From an uncultured Bacilli bacterium (GTDB lineage: Bacteria > Bacillota_I > Bacilli_A > RF39 > UBA660): a stretch of DNA of 64,000 bases. Under the pieces are notes generated by a model. It made no database searches and was not told the DNA's origin. It was given only the letters and a program-made list of their open reading frames with translations. Made by a program: the position numbers and the translations under genes. Location: NCBI GenBank assembly GCA_934095825.1, contig CAKOKQ010000006.1, positions 1-64,000 of the forward strand, in the 5' to 3' direction. Positions 8,867 to 17,308 of this stretch are shown in pieces; within the stretch, counting starts at the first letter, position 1; each line of letters opens with the position of its first letter.

Positions 8867-8908
8867 AATAAATAGATTGTCAAAATAATCATTTAAGCAT
8901 GTATAGTA

Positions 8909-8945
8909 AAAAAGTTATTCTGGTGTTATGGAATAACTTTTTACT
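8909..8945 (+). terminator. Hairpin repeat, right copy, with T-run
   Basis: Twelve-base-pair perfect stem AAAAAGTTATTC/GAATAACTTTTT (8909-8920 with 8931-8942). It works as a terminator by form and is the second copy of the hairpin at 5161-5186. It closes the decayed patch just before the ABC transporter promoter. Confidence 0.65.
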
Positions 8946-8994
8946 TTACCAATTGGCAAGGCCCTAAGGATGTTTAAGTAAAAAAATTTAAAAA

Positions 8995-9028
8995 TGTAAC
9001 TTAGTTGTAACTTTAAATATCATATAAT
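8995..9028 (+). promoter_or_regulatory. ABC operon promoter with direct-repeat operator candidate
   Basis: TGTAACTT occurs at 8995-9002 and again at 9006-9013, an 11-base period (one helical turn). TATAAT follows at 9023-9028. There is no proper -35 at 17 bases; the second repeat occupies that place. This is the usual layout for activation by an OmpR-family regulator, and such a regulator is encoded three genes downstream. The functional link is inference. Confidence 0.55.
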
Positions 9029-9051
9029 GTCTTTAAGAAAAGGAGATTATT

Positions 9052-9723
9052 ATGGAAATTTTAAGAGTAGAAAATTTAACCAAAATATATGGTAAAAAAG
9101 AAACCAAAGTTGTCGCCTTAGATAATGTTTCATTTAGCGTGAAAAAAGGCGAATTCGTGGCTATTGTAGGAGCCTCTGGTTCGGGAAAATCCACGCTTTT
9201 ACATTTAATCGGCGGCGTAGATAGACCGACTCACGGTAAAGTTTATATTGATGGTAAAGATATATTTGCCTTAGATGATGATAAACTAGCCATTTTCAGG
9301 CGTCGTCAAATTGGGTTAATTTATCAGTTTTATAACTTAATACCTATTTTAAATGCTGAGGAAAATATTACTTTGCCTTTAGCGCTCGATAATCGTAAAG
9401 TTAGTAATGAGGAACTAGAAAATATGTTAAACCATTTAGGTTTAGAAAAAAGAAGATATCATCTTCCTAATGAATTAAGTGGTGGTCAACAACAAAGAAC
9501 CAGTATCGGTAGAGCCCTTATAACTAGACCAACCATTGTTTTAGCCGATGAACCAACGGGTAACTTAGATTCCAAATCTAGTGATGAAATTGTAGCACTT
9601 TTAAAGAAATCTAATAAAGAATTAAAACAAACCATTATTATGATTACCCATAACTTAGAAATTGCTAAAATGGCCGATCGAATTATTAAAATTGAAGATG
9701 GTAAAATCGTAAGTGAGGCTTAA
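9052..9723 (+). CDS. ABC transporter ATP-binding protein (MacB/LolD/BceA type)
   Basis: 223 residues. Walker A is GASGSGKST (residues 40-48), the signature is LSGGQQQR (142-149), Walker B is VLADEPTGNLD (163-173), and the switch His is in MITHNLEIA. This is the ATPase family that pairs with FtsX-type permeases for antimicrobial-peptide resistance, sensing or lipoprotein release. The RBS AAGGAG lies 8 bases before the ATG. The permease gene follows after one base, and a two-component system after that. The order resembles Bacillota peptide-detoxification modules; the substrate is unknown. Confidence 0.92.
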   Translation: MEILRVENLTKIYGKKETKVVALDNVSFSVKKGEFVAIVGASGSGKSTLLHLIGGVDRPTHGKVYIDGKDIFALDDDKLAIFRRRQIGLIYQFYNLIPILNAEENITLPLALDNRKVSNEELENMLNHLGLEKRRYHLPNELSGGQQQRTSIGRALITRPTIVLADEPTGNLDSKSSDEIVALLKKSNKELKQTIIMITHNLEIAKMADRIIKIEDGKIVSEA

Positions 9724-9724
9724 T

Positions 9725-12331
9725 ATGGACTTACTAAATAAATTAACTATTAAAAATTTAAAATTTAATAAGAAACGCACCATTGTAACTATTATTGGTA
9801 TTATCTTATCTGTGGCCTTAGTAAGCGCGGTTGCCACTATGTATTCCAGTGCCATAAATTCTTTAATTAATTATGAAATATATGAGTTTGGTAACTTTCA
9901 TTATGAATATCAAGATGTTTCTAAAGAAGATGTTCAAAATATTCAAAATAATTTTGGAATTGCGGCTACTTATCTAACTAGTAACATTGGTTATGCTAAG
10001 TTAAATGATTCTAAAAATGAATATAAACCTTATGCTTACATAAAAGCCTTTAGTAAGGAATCCCTAGATAATCTTTCCGTTCATTTAGTTGAGGGGAGAT
10101 TACCAGAAAATGCTTCCGAAATAATAATTCCTACCCACTTAAAAACGAATGGGCGGATAAATCTAAAAGTTGGCGATTATATCACTTTAGATGTTGGAAA
10201 AAGAGTAGGGGATAGTTATCTTTTAAATCAAGAAGAATCGTATGATCCTGATAGTAATGAACACCTTGTAGATACTAAGAGTAAAACCTACAAAATCGTT
10301 GGTATTGCCGAGCGACCTAACCGCACCATTGAACCTTATAATGCCCCTGGTTATACCTTTATTACTTATTTAGATTCTAAAGATATTCCCGATAAGGTTG
10401 ATGTTTATGCTAAGTATAATAAAACCGGTTTAAAAAATCATGTTAAAGTAACAGCCAATATCTTAGGAGTAGAACCTGATCTTTTACAAAAGTTCCTTAA
10501 GTCAGATTATCTTAATGCTTCTGAATATGATAGACTTGAGGCCCAAATGAAAAATAGTAAATACCAATTTAATAGTAATAACTATCTCATAACTTTAGAA
10601 ACTAATCCGTTAGATGAAAGTACTACTAGGAGTCTAGGTACGGTTGTCTTAATAGTTTGTCTAATTATTGTTTTTACTTCGGTATTCTGTATCAAGAATA
10701 GTTTTGATATCTCTATTACTGAGAAAACAAAACAATATGGAATGTTAAGAAGTGTTGGGGCGACAAAAAAACAAATACGCAAAAATGTCTTTTATGAAGC
10801 CTCTATCTTGGGACTTATTGGTATTCCTTTCGGTTTGTTATTCGGCCTTTTAGCGGCTTATATTCTAGTGATAATTAGTAATTTCTTCTTAAATAAGATG
10901 ATGGCTGGCGGTCTTAAATTAACATTTTCTTACTCACCCTTAGTTTTATTATTTACGATTGGTCTAGGAATTATAACTATTTACTTTTCGGCCTTTAAAA
11001 GTGCTAGGCGGGCTAGTAAAATTTCACCTATTGACTCGATTAAAAACAGTGCTGATCTTAAAATTAAGGCTCGAAAATTAAAAACTCCCAAGTTAATTAG
11101 TAAAATCTTTGGGATTGGGGGCGAAATATCTTATAAAAATCAACAACGCAATAAGAAAAAATATCGAACTACTGTTATTTCCATCGCTGTTTCGGTTTGT
11201 ACTTTCATTGCTTTAGCATCCTTTATGTCCCTTGCTTTTCAAAGCATTAAAGAAGAATTGGGTTCTTCGGATTATAATATTTATTTATCGGTTAAAAATG
11301 ATAATGATACTACTTATCAAAAAATTATGGAAACCACTAAATTAGATAATATTAAAGATGTAGTTGTTAGAAAGCATAGTGATTTTGGCTTTTCTAATAC
11401 ACATTATAGTAAAGAATATCTAGAGTGGTATAACCCTGAAGTTAGTGATGATATTGATGCTTATATAACTATTTTTTCTCTTAATGATGAGGCTTATAAA
11501 AAATATCTTCAGACTTTAAACTTAGACTATGAAACTCTTAAAGATAAAGGAATTTTAATAGATAAATATCCGATAGTTAAATATGACAATGGGACAAATA
11601 AAGAAAAAAGTAGAATTCTTAGGGAGTTTGACTTTCAAGTAGGGGATACGATTAAGGGTAACATTTCCGATAATCTTACTTCAATAGTAGTCGGTGCCTT
11701 AAGTGATAAATATCCTTTTGGACTAGAAAATCACAACATTTCTATATTAGTTGTAAGTGAAGATTTATATAAAACCTTACCCACTAAAAGTACTTATATA
11801 GAGGCTCTATATTATTCAACTGCGGCTTCTAAACTTCAAGATGAGATAGAAGAACTCCTAAATAATGAGGCTTATGAACTTTATAATAGTGAAGAACGAG
11901 TAGAGATGATGCGTAATTTCTATATCTTAGTAGGTATCTTCTTATATGGCTTTATTATTGTAATTTCCCTTATTGGGATAACTAATATCTTTAATACGAT
12001 TACAACTAATATGCAACTTAGAAGAAGTGAATTTGCTACTTTAAAAAGTATAGGTATGACTACCAAAGAATTTTCTAAAATGATTCGTTTAGAAAGTATC
12101 TTTATGACTGTTAAATCTCTAATAGTAGGTATTATCCTTGGTACTGGTTTATCCGTTTTAATCTATCATTATCTAGCCAGCAGTGATTTCTCGGGTTATA
12201 AATTACCAATAATTCCGATTATAATTAGTATTGTTGCTGTTTACCTTCTAATTACCTTACTGATGAAATATTCATTAAGAAAAATAAATAAACAGAATAT
12301 TATTGAAACTATTAGAAACGAAAATATTTAG
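9725..12331 (+). CDS. FtsX-type ABC transporter permease
   Basis: 868 residues from ATG 9725. A GTG at 9713 inside the ATPase gene gives four extra residues but serves better as RBS (GTGAGG). One membrane segment lies near residues 19-45, then a large outer domain of about 250 residues, then three segments around 300-430 (FtsX domain 1, with SVGATKKQIRK). A second N-terminal-like segment lies near 480-500, with another outer domain, and three final segments (FtsX domain 2, with LKSIGMTTKEFSKMIRLES). The duplicated half-permease is usual for a single-subunit exporter of this class. It is the partner of the ATPase just upstream. The short BceB outer-loop pattern is not obvious, so a specific BceB call is avoided. 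Confidence 0.88.
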   Translation: MDLLNKLTIKNLKFNKKRTIVTIIGIILSVALVSAVATMYSSAINSLINYEIYEFGNFHYEYQDVSKEDVQNIQNNFGIAATYLTSNIGYAKLNDSKNEYKPYAYIKAFSKESLDNLSVHLVEGRLPENASEIIIPTHLKTNGRINLKVGDYITLDVGKRVGDSYLLNQEESYDPDSNEHLVDTKSKTYKIVGIAERPNRTIEPYNAPGYTFITYLDSKDIPDKVDVYAKYNKTGLKNHVKVTANILGVEPDLLQKFLKSDYLNASEYDRLEAQMKNSKYQFNSNNYLITLETNPLDESTTRSLGTVVLIVCLIIVFTSVFCIKNSFDISITEKTKQYGMLRSVGATKKQIRKNVFYEASILGLIGIPFGLLFGLLAAYILVIISNFFLNKMMAGGLKLTFSYSPLVLLFTIGLGIITIYFSAFKSARRASKISPIDSIKNSADLKIKARKLKTPKLISKIFGIGGEISYKNQQRNKKKYRTTVISIAVSVCTFIALASFMSLAFQSIKEELGSSDYNIYLSVKNDNDTTYQKIMETTKLDNIKDVVVRKHSDFGFSNTHYSKEYLEWYNPEVSDDIDAYITIFSLNDEAYKKYLQTLNLDYETLKDKGILIDKYPIVKYDNGTNKEKSRILREFDFQVGDTIKGNISDNLTSIVVGALSDKYPFGLENHNISILVVSEDLYKTLPTKSTYIEALYYSTAASKLQDEIEELLNNEAYELYNSEERVEMMRNFYILVGIFLYGFIIVISLIGITNIFNTITTNMQLRRSEFATLKSIGMTTKEFSKMIRLESIFMTVKSLIVGIILGTGLSVLIYHYLASSDFSGYKLPIIPIIISIVAVYLLITLLMKYSLRKINKQNIIETIRNENI

Positions 12332-12340
12332 AAAAGTTTG

Positions 12341-12366
12341 GAAAAGGGTTTAAAGCCCTTTTCTTT
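12341..12366 (+). terminator. Intergenic hairpin between permease and regulator genes
   Basis: Stem GAAAAGGG/CCCTTTTC (12341-12348 with 12356-12363) and a short T-rich tail. The U-run is weak, so it may reduce rather than stop read-through into the two-component genes. Confidence 0.6.
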
Positions 12367-12407
12367 CGCTATAAAAAATTATAAGATATAAAAAAGGAGT
12401 ACTTTCT

Positions 12408-13067
12408 ATGCAAATATTATTAATTGAAGATAATTTAACTATTATAAAAGGTTTAACTTATACCTTAAAGCAAAATAATTATGAAGTTTATGCCTGTAAA
12501 AATCTTTTAGAGGCTATATCTTATTTAAAAGATAATCCTAAGATAAACTTAATTATTTTAGATGTAACTTTGCCAGATGGTAATGGCTTTACTTTCTTTA
12601 CGGATAATTTAAAAGCCTTAAATATTCCTACTATCTTTTTAACGGCAAAAGATGAGGAAGATGATATTGTAAGAGGTCTTGAAATAGGTGCTGAAGACTA
12701 TTTAACTAAGCCTTTTTCAACCAAAGAATTACTGGCTCGTATTAATAAAATTTTATTACGCCAAAAACATAACAGTATTTTAAAAGTAGGGGATATAAGT
12801 TTTGATATGGATAAAATGTTGGTTTATAAAGATACTACTAAAATAGAATTAACCCCGTTAGAGTTAAAACTTCTGCATCTTTTATTTTTAAATCTAAACA
12901 AGCTCGTAAGTCGTAATACTATTTTAGATAAAATTTATGAATGGACTGGTAATGATGTTGATAGCCATACCATAACTGTATATTTTCAAAGAATAAGACA
13001 AAAATTAGGAACCGATATTATTTCCACTGTTAAAGGTTTAGGTTACAGGATTGATTATGAAAAATAA
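12408..13067 (+). CDS. OmpR-family response regulator
   Basis: 219 residues. The receiver domain has acidic residues ED at 7-8, the phosphoacceptor Asp52 in LIILDVTLPDG, Thr79 in FLTAKD and Lys101 in LTKPFS. The C-terminal winged helix (about 125-217) has LTPLELKLLHLLFLN and the DNA-contact region DSHTITVYFQRIRQKLG, ending in STVKGLGYRID. The RBS AAAGGAG precedes ATG. The gene overlaps the kinase gene by 11 bases. It probably controls the ABC transporter upstream, where a TGTAACTT direct repeat sits in front of a -10 box. Confidence 0.92.
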   Translation: MQILLIEDNLTIIKGLTYTLKQNNYEVYACKNLLEAISYLKDNPKINLIILDVTLPDGNGFTFFTDNLKALNIPTIFLTAKDEEDDIVRGLEIGAEDYLTKPFSTKELLARINKILLRQKHNSILKVGDISFDMDKMLVYKDTTKIELTPLELKLLHLLFLNLNKLVSRNTILDKIYEWTGNDVDSHTITVYFQRIRQKLGTDIISTVKGLGYRIDYEK

Positions 13068-14265
13068 AGAAAAATTAAAAAAGTTTTTAATAATTTTAAG
13101 CTTATATACCATTTTTATTATCTTTCTAACCTATAGTATTAATAAATATGAATATCAAGTATATAAAGATAACTTTGATACCAAAATAACTAGTATTATT
13201 TTAAAAATTAAAGAAGATTATCCCAATATTACGGATGAAGAACTATATAATATTTTAAAAAGTTCTAAAAAAGATGGTAAAGTCCTTGAACAATATAGTC
13301 TAACTATTGATAATAAATCGCTTTTAGTCGAAAATGATAATAAATATCAGCAATTCTTAGTAACTAATATTATTATAGTTTTTATAAATACCATCTTCTT
13401 TATCTTCTTGTTTTTAAGATTTAATGCTAAAAAAGATAGAGAGATTAATAAAATTACCAAGTGTTTAGAAGAAATAAATAAAAGAAATTATAAGATTGAT
13501 ATAGAAGAAATGTCGGAAGATGAATTATCTATTTTAAAAAATGAATTATATAAGGTAACTATTAAATTAAAAGAAGATGCGGAAAATTCTAAACAAGCGA
13601 AAAAGGATTTAAAAGATACTTTAGCCGATATTTCCCATCAATTAAAGACTCCTATTACTTCTATTTTAATTATTTTAGATAATATCATTGATAATCCCGA
13701 TATGGATAAAAATACTAAAGAAGACTTTATAAGAGATATTAAAAGGGAACTTCTAAATATTAATTTTCTCGCTTTAAATCTTCTAAAGTTATCGAAGTTA
13801 GATTCTAATACAGTTCATTTTATAAAAAAAGAAGTTTCTTTAGACGAGATAGTAACGGCTTCCATAAAAAATATTGCCCCTTTATGTGATTTAAAAAATA
13901 TTAATATTGAAAAAAATTTAAGTGAGGATATTAAAATTAATTGTGATTTAAACTGGCAAGTAGAGGCGGTAACTAACATTTTGAAAAATTGTGTAGAACA
14001 TTCAAGAGAAAATAGCAAAATTGAAATTACAGCGAGTGCTAATAAGGTTTATGCTAGCATGGAAATAAGGGATTATGGCACGGGGATTAGTCCAGAAGAT
14101 TTACCTCATATTTTTGAAAGATTTTATAAAGGTAACGGAGCTTCTTTTGAAAGTGTTGGTATAGGACTTGCTTTAGCTAAAAAAATTATTGAAAGTAACG
14201 ATGGCATTATTAGGGTTACTTCAAGTAATCAAGGGACAAAGTTTACGATAAAATATCCTTATTAA
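13057..14265 (+). CDS. Sensor histidine kinase
   Basis: 402 residues from ATG 13057 (a TTG six bases earlier is less likely). Two membrane segments (about 10-27 and 100-122) enclose an outer loop of about 70 residues. A linker helix and a dimerisation helix follow, with phospho-acceptor His194 in DISHQLKTPITS. ATP-binding boxes are N (NILKNCVEHS), G1 (RDYGTGISPED), F (FERFYKG) and G2 (GIGLALAK). This is the partner of the regulator upstream. The outer loop is larger than in BceS-like kinases, which lack a sensor domain, so it may sense a ligand directly. The last codon is part of a 24-bp tandem duplication. Confidence 0.9.
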   Translation: MKNKEKLKKFLIILSLYTIFIIFLTYSINKYEYQVYKDNFDTKITSIILKIKEDYPNITDEELYNILKSSKKDGKVLEQYSLTIDNKSLLVENDNKYQQFLVTNIIIVFINTIFFIFLFLRFNAKKDREINKITKCLEEINKRNYKIDIEEMSEDELSILKNELYKVTIKLKEDAENSKQAKKDLKDTLADISHQLKTPITSILIILDNIIDNPDMDKNTKEDFIRDIKRELLNINFLALNLLKLSKLDSNTVHFIKKEVSLDEIVTASIKNIAPLCDLKNINIEKNLSEDIKINCDLNWQVEAVTNILKNCVEHSRENSKIEITASANKVYASMEIRDYGTGISPEDLPHIFERFYKGNGASFESVGIGLALAKKIIESNDGIIRVTSSNQGTKFTIKYPY

Positions 14266-14310
14266 AATAAAGAAATATATTTTTGGTAAAATAAAGAAAT
14301 ATATTTTTGG
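14263..14310. repeat. 24-bp tandem duplication
   Basis: Two exact adjacent copies (14263-14286 and 14287-14310) of a unit starting TAAAATAAAGAAATATA and ending TTTTTGG. The first copy includes the stop codon of the kinase gene. It looks like a recent slippage duplication. Confidence 0.9.
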
Positions 14311-14389
14311 GTGATATAAATTATTAGGTTTAAAAAGAAAATGAAAGGAAATATAAATCTTCAATTATTTAGTGAAAAAAGATTTATTT

Positions 14390-14845
14390 ATGAAAATTAT
14401 GGAAAGAATAACATTAACAATTGATAGTCAGTCTTATGCTGGTTTAAAAGAATATTTACAAAACTTAGATGGCGTTTTTAAAGTAAGTATAATCACCAAC
14501 GCGTTTTTAACTGTTGATATTACTTATGATGAAACTAAAGTAAGCCTTAATATGTTAAAATTAGAGATTCTTTTATATTTAAACCTTAGTAAAATTCCTA
14601 GTATTATTGGTTTTAATAAATATAAAGAAGGAAATACCAAAGAATATACAACTTCTATTAATAATTTTTGTTGTGAATGTTGTCTTAAAAATTTTATTGA
14701 AAAATTACTAGATAATCCTGATATAACTATTGTTACTACTAACTACAGTGATGATGCTTTAATAACCAAAAAATTAAAATTACAATTAACTTATAATGCC
14801 GATAAAGAGATAGAAGAAATAAAAGAAGAAATCAAGAATCTATAA
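14390..14845 (+). CDS. Small protein with two HMA-like folds and a CCxCC motif
   Basis: About 151 residues from ATG 14390; GTG 14372 and ATG 14399 are alternatives and no start has a good RBS. Residues 1-65 read like a beta-alpha-beta-beta-alpha-beta heavy-metal-associated fold (ITLTIDSQSYAGLKEYLQ...VSIITNAFLTVDITYDETKV) without metal Cys. The second half begins with FCCECCLKNFIEKLL at the place where HMA domains carry CxxC, followed by a strand/helix pattern ending in a Lys/Glu helix. So it may be a tandem HMA-type protein, in which only the second unit could bind metal through CCxCC. A metal chaperone or sensor role is inference. No metal pump is nearby. Confidence 0.6.
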   Translation: MKIMERITLTIDSQSYAGLKEYLQNLDGVFKVSIITNAFLTVDITYDETKVSLNMLKLEILLYLNLSKIPSIIGFNKYKEGNTKEYTTSINNFCCECCLKNFIEKLLDNPDITIVTTNYSDDALITKKLKLQLTYNADKEIEEIKEEIKNL

Positions 14846-14977
14846 ATAAGTTAAGAAAAGTTACGATAAAAAAGATTGCAGTAAAAAAACTAGACCTAAA
14901 GTTATTTATAAAACGCCATTTTTCTTAAAGTTATGGTATAGTAAATGGGACATCTATTATTAAAGGAGAGTAAAATT

Positions 14978-17308
14978 ATGTTAGATAAATTACAAAACAA
15001 CGATACAGTTATTACAACTAACAATATCAAGAAAATCATTTTAAAATCACTAACAGCTAATAAGAGTTTGCTTAATTTGAAATTTTATACCTTAGAGGAA
15101 TTTAAGGAAAACTATTATGGAAAACCTACTAAAGAAGCCTTATATTTTATAATGAAGCATTATAATTATGGTTATGATATAGCCAAAGAATATTTAAGTA
15201 ATATTTTTTATGAGACAAAAGAATTAAACGAATTAAGAGAAGTATTAGATAGTAATAATTTAATTACTTATAATCCTTATTTTAAGAAGAGTTTAAAAAG
15301 AATTGTAACTATAGGGGTTAATTTAGATGAGGCTTTAAGAAAAGAATTAGAATTTTATGGCTTAGTAATTTTAGATATGGATAGTAATACTTCTTATCAG
15401 CATGAAGTTATCAGTTATGCAACTAGTAGCGATGAAGTAGTGGCAACGGCTGTAAAAGTTAGAAATTTAATTAAACAAGGTATTAATCTTAATGATATTT
15501 ATTTAGTTAATGTTAATGATACCTATTATAGTGAGCTTTCTCGTATTTTTAAAATGTTTAATATTCCTCTTAACCTTTATGAAACTAGAAGTATAGCAAA
15601 TACAAAAACTGTTAAAGATTTTTTAGAAAATTTAAAAACCAGCCAAGATATTTCTTCTTCTTTAGAAAAAGTTTTAGATGAAGAAATTAAAAGACAATTA
15701 ATTAATCTTTTTAATAGTTATACTTTTGATTATGAGATAGACCAAGTATTCTTAGATATGCTAGAAAATGATATAAAGAGCTTAAATATTTGTTTATCTA
15801 GATATGAAAAAGGTATTAATCTAATTAATATTGGGGATATGTTATTACCAGATAAATATTATTTTATTTTGAATTTTAATCAAGGGGCGGTTCCTAGAAT
15901 TTATCATGATGATAAGTTAATTAAAGATAATAGGCGTAAGACTTTGGGACTTGCTACTTCCCTAGACTTATTAAAACAGGAAAAGAAAGAAGTTTCTTTG
16001 CGTATTAGGAGTAATCCTCATGTCTATATAAGCTATAAAGAAAAAGATAATTATAATACTTATTATCCCAGTCCTTTAATAAGTGATTTAGGCTTAGAAG
16101 TAAAACAAGAAAGTATTAATCCTTATCTTTATTCTAATAGTTTTAATCAATTAAACTTAAGTGTTTTTCTTGACCGTTATTTAAAATATAATGAGACTAA
16201 TGCCTATTTGCAGGACTTGATGACTACTTATCCTGATATTAGGTATAATACTTATGATAATTCTTATGTTAAAGTTGATTTTGAAGATTTAGATAAATAT
16301 TTGAATGGTAAGAGTAATCTTTCTTACTCGGCTATGAATAACTATTATTTATGTGCTTTTCGTTTTTATATTGCAAATATCTTAAAATTAGACCCATTTG
16401 TTGATACTTTTGCGGCTTTTCTCGGTTCCTTATTCCATGATTGTCTTAGTAAAATGTATAATGAAGACTTTGATTTACGAAAAGAATATGATAATTATCT
16501 AACAAAAAGAGAATTAACTAATAAAGAAAAGTTTTATGTAGATAATCTTTATGCAACTTTAGAGTTTATTATTAAGACGATAAGAGAACAAGAAAGTAAG
16601 TCAATGTATAATAAAACTTTAACCGAAACTCGCCTTAACTTAAAAAAAGAAGGGAAAATTACTATCAACTTTTTAGGCTTTGTTGATAAAATCAAGTATT
16701 TAGAAGATAATGATGGAAAGTATTTAGTAGCTATAATTGATTATAAGACTGGTTATGTTCCCACAACTTTAGATAATATTAATTATGGCTTACATTTACA
16801 ACTGCCCGTTTATATCTACCTAACGAAACGAGGTCTACATAAAGATATTAAAATTACTGGTTTTTACTTACAAAAAATTTTAAATGGGAAGACGGTTGAT
16901 TCTGATTCATTTGAAGAAGATAGTAAAAAAGCTTTGAAGTTAGATGGTTATTCTATTAATAATGAAGAAGAGCTACTAAAATTTGATAACACTTATACCA
17001 AAAGTGATGTTATTAAAGGCATGGCTACGACTTCTAAGGGTTTTGCCCATTATACCAAGTTATTTAATGATAGTGATATCGATAAAATCGATAAAATTGT
17101 TGATGAACGCATTAACGAGGTAGTTGGCGCTATCGAGGAAGGTGATTTTTCAATTAATCCTAAACGCGTTAAGGGAGAGTTGATTGGCTGTGAGTTTTGC
17201 AAATATAAAGAAATTTGCTATCGCAAAGAAGAAGATATAGTTGATTTAGAGTATAAAACTAGAAAAGATATTTTAGGAGATGATGATAATGCCCAAGTGG
17301 ACGAGTGA
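14978..17308 (+). CDS. addB: AddB-like nuclease subunit, shortened
   Basis: 776 residues from ATG 14978, which follows AAAGGAGAG at the right distance; the upstream ATG at 14945 has none. It is the partner of AddA in the helicase-nuclease that processes double-strand breaks for recombination. The C-terminal nuclease domain has YSAMNNYYLCAFRFY, GSLFHDCL, AIIDYKTGY (the D-x-K catalytic pair) and LHLQLPVYIYL. A Cys at YYLCAF plus three in GCEFCKYKEICYR make the iron-sulfur cluster that AddB proteins use to hold the nuclease domain. The family is usually about 1,100-1,200 residues. The missing part is N-terminal, and no Walker A is visible. It overlaps addA by 29 bases. Confidence 0.85.
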   Translation: MLDKLQNNDTVITTNNIKKIILKSLTANKSLLNLKFYTLEEFKENYYGKPTKEALYFIMKHYNYGYDIAKEYLSNIFYETKELNELREVLDSNNLITYNPYFKKSLKRIVTIGVNLDEALRKELEFYGLVILDMDSNTSYQHEVISYATSSDEVVATAVKVRNLIKQGINLNDIYLVNVNDTYYSELSRIFKMFNIPLNLYETRSIANTKTVKDFLENLKTSQDISSSLEKVLDEEIKRQLINLFNSYTFDYEIDQVFLDMLENDIKSLNICLSRYEKGINLINIGDMLLPDKYYFILNFNQGAVPRIYHDDKLIKDNRRKTLGLATSLDLLKQEKKEVSLRIRSNPHVYISYKEKDNYNTYYPSPLISDLGLEVKQESINPYLYSNSFNQLNLSVFLDRYLKYNETNAYLQDLMTTYPDIRYNTYDNSYVKVDFEDLDKYLNGKSNLSYSAMNNYYLCAFRFYIANILKLDPFVDTFAAFLGSLFHDCLSKMYNEDFDLRKEYDNYLTKRELTNKEKFYVDNLYATLEFIIKTIREQESKSMYNKTLTETRLNLKKEGKITINFLGFVDKIKYLEDNDGKYLVAIIDYKTGYVPTTLDNINYGLHLQLPVYIYLTKRGLHKDIKITGFYLQKILNGKTVDSDSFEEDSKKALKLDGYSINNEEELLKFDNTYTKSDVIKGMATTSKGFAHYTKLFNDSDIDKIDKIVDERINEVVGAIEEGDFSINPKRVKGELIGCEFCKYKEICYRKEEDIVDLEYKTRKDILGDDDNAQVDE

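Noticed and set aside
14341..14424. 27-codon frame starting MKGNINLQLF, reminiscent of phage structural protein starts
   Set aside because: It is very short and out of frame with the HMA-like gene it overlaps, and there are no phage genes around.
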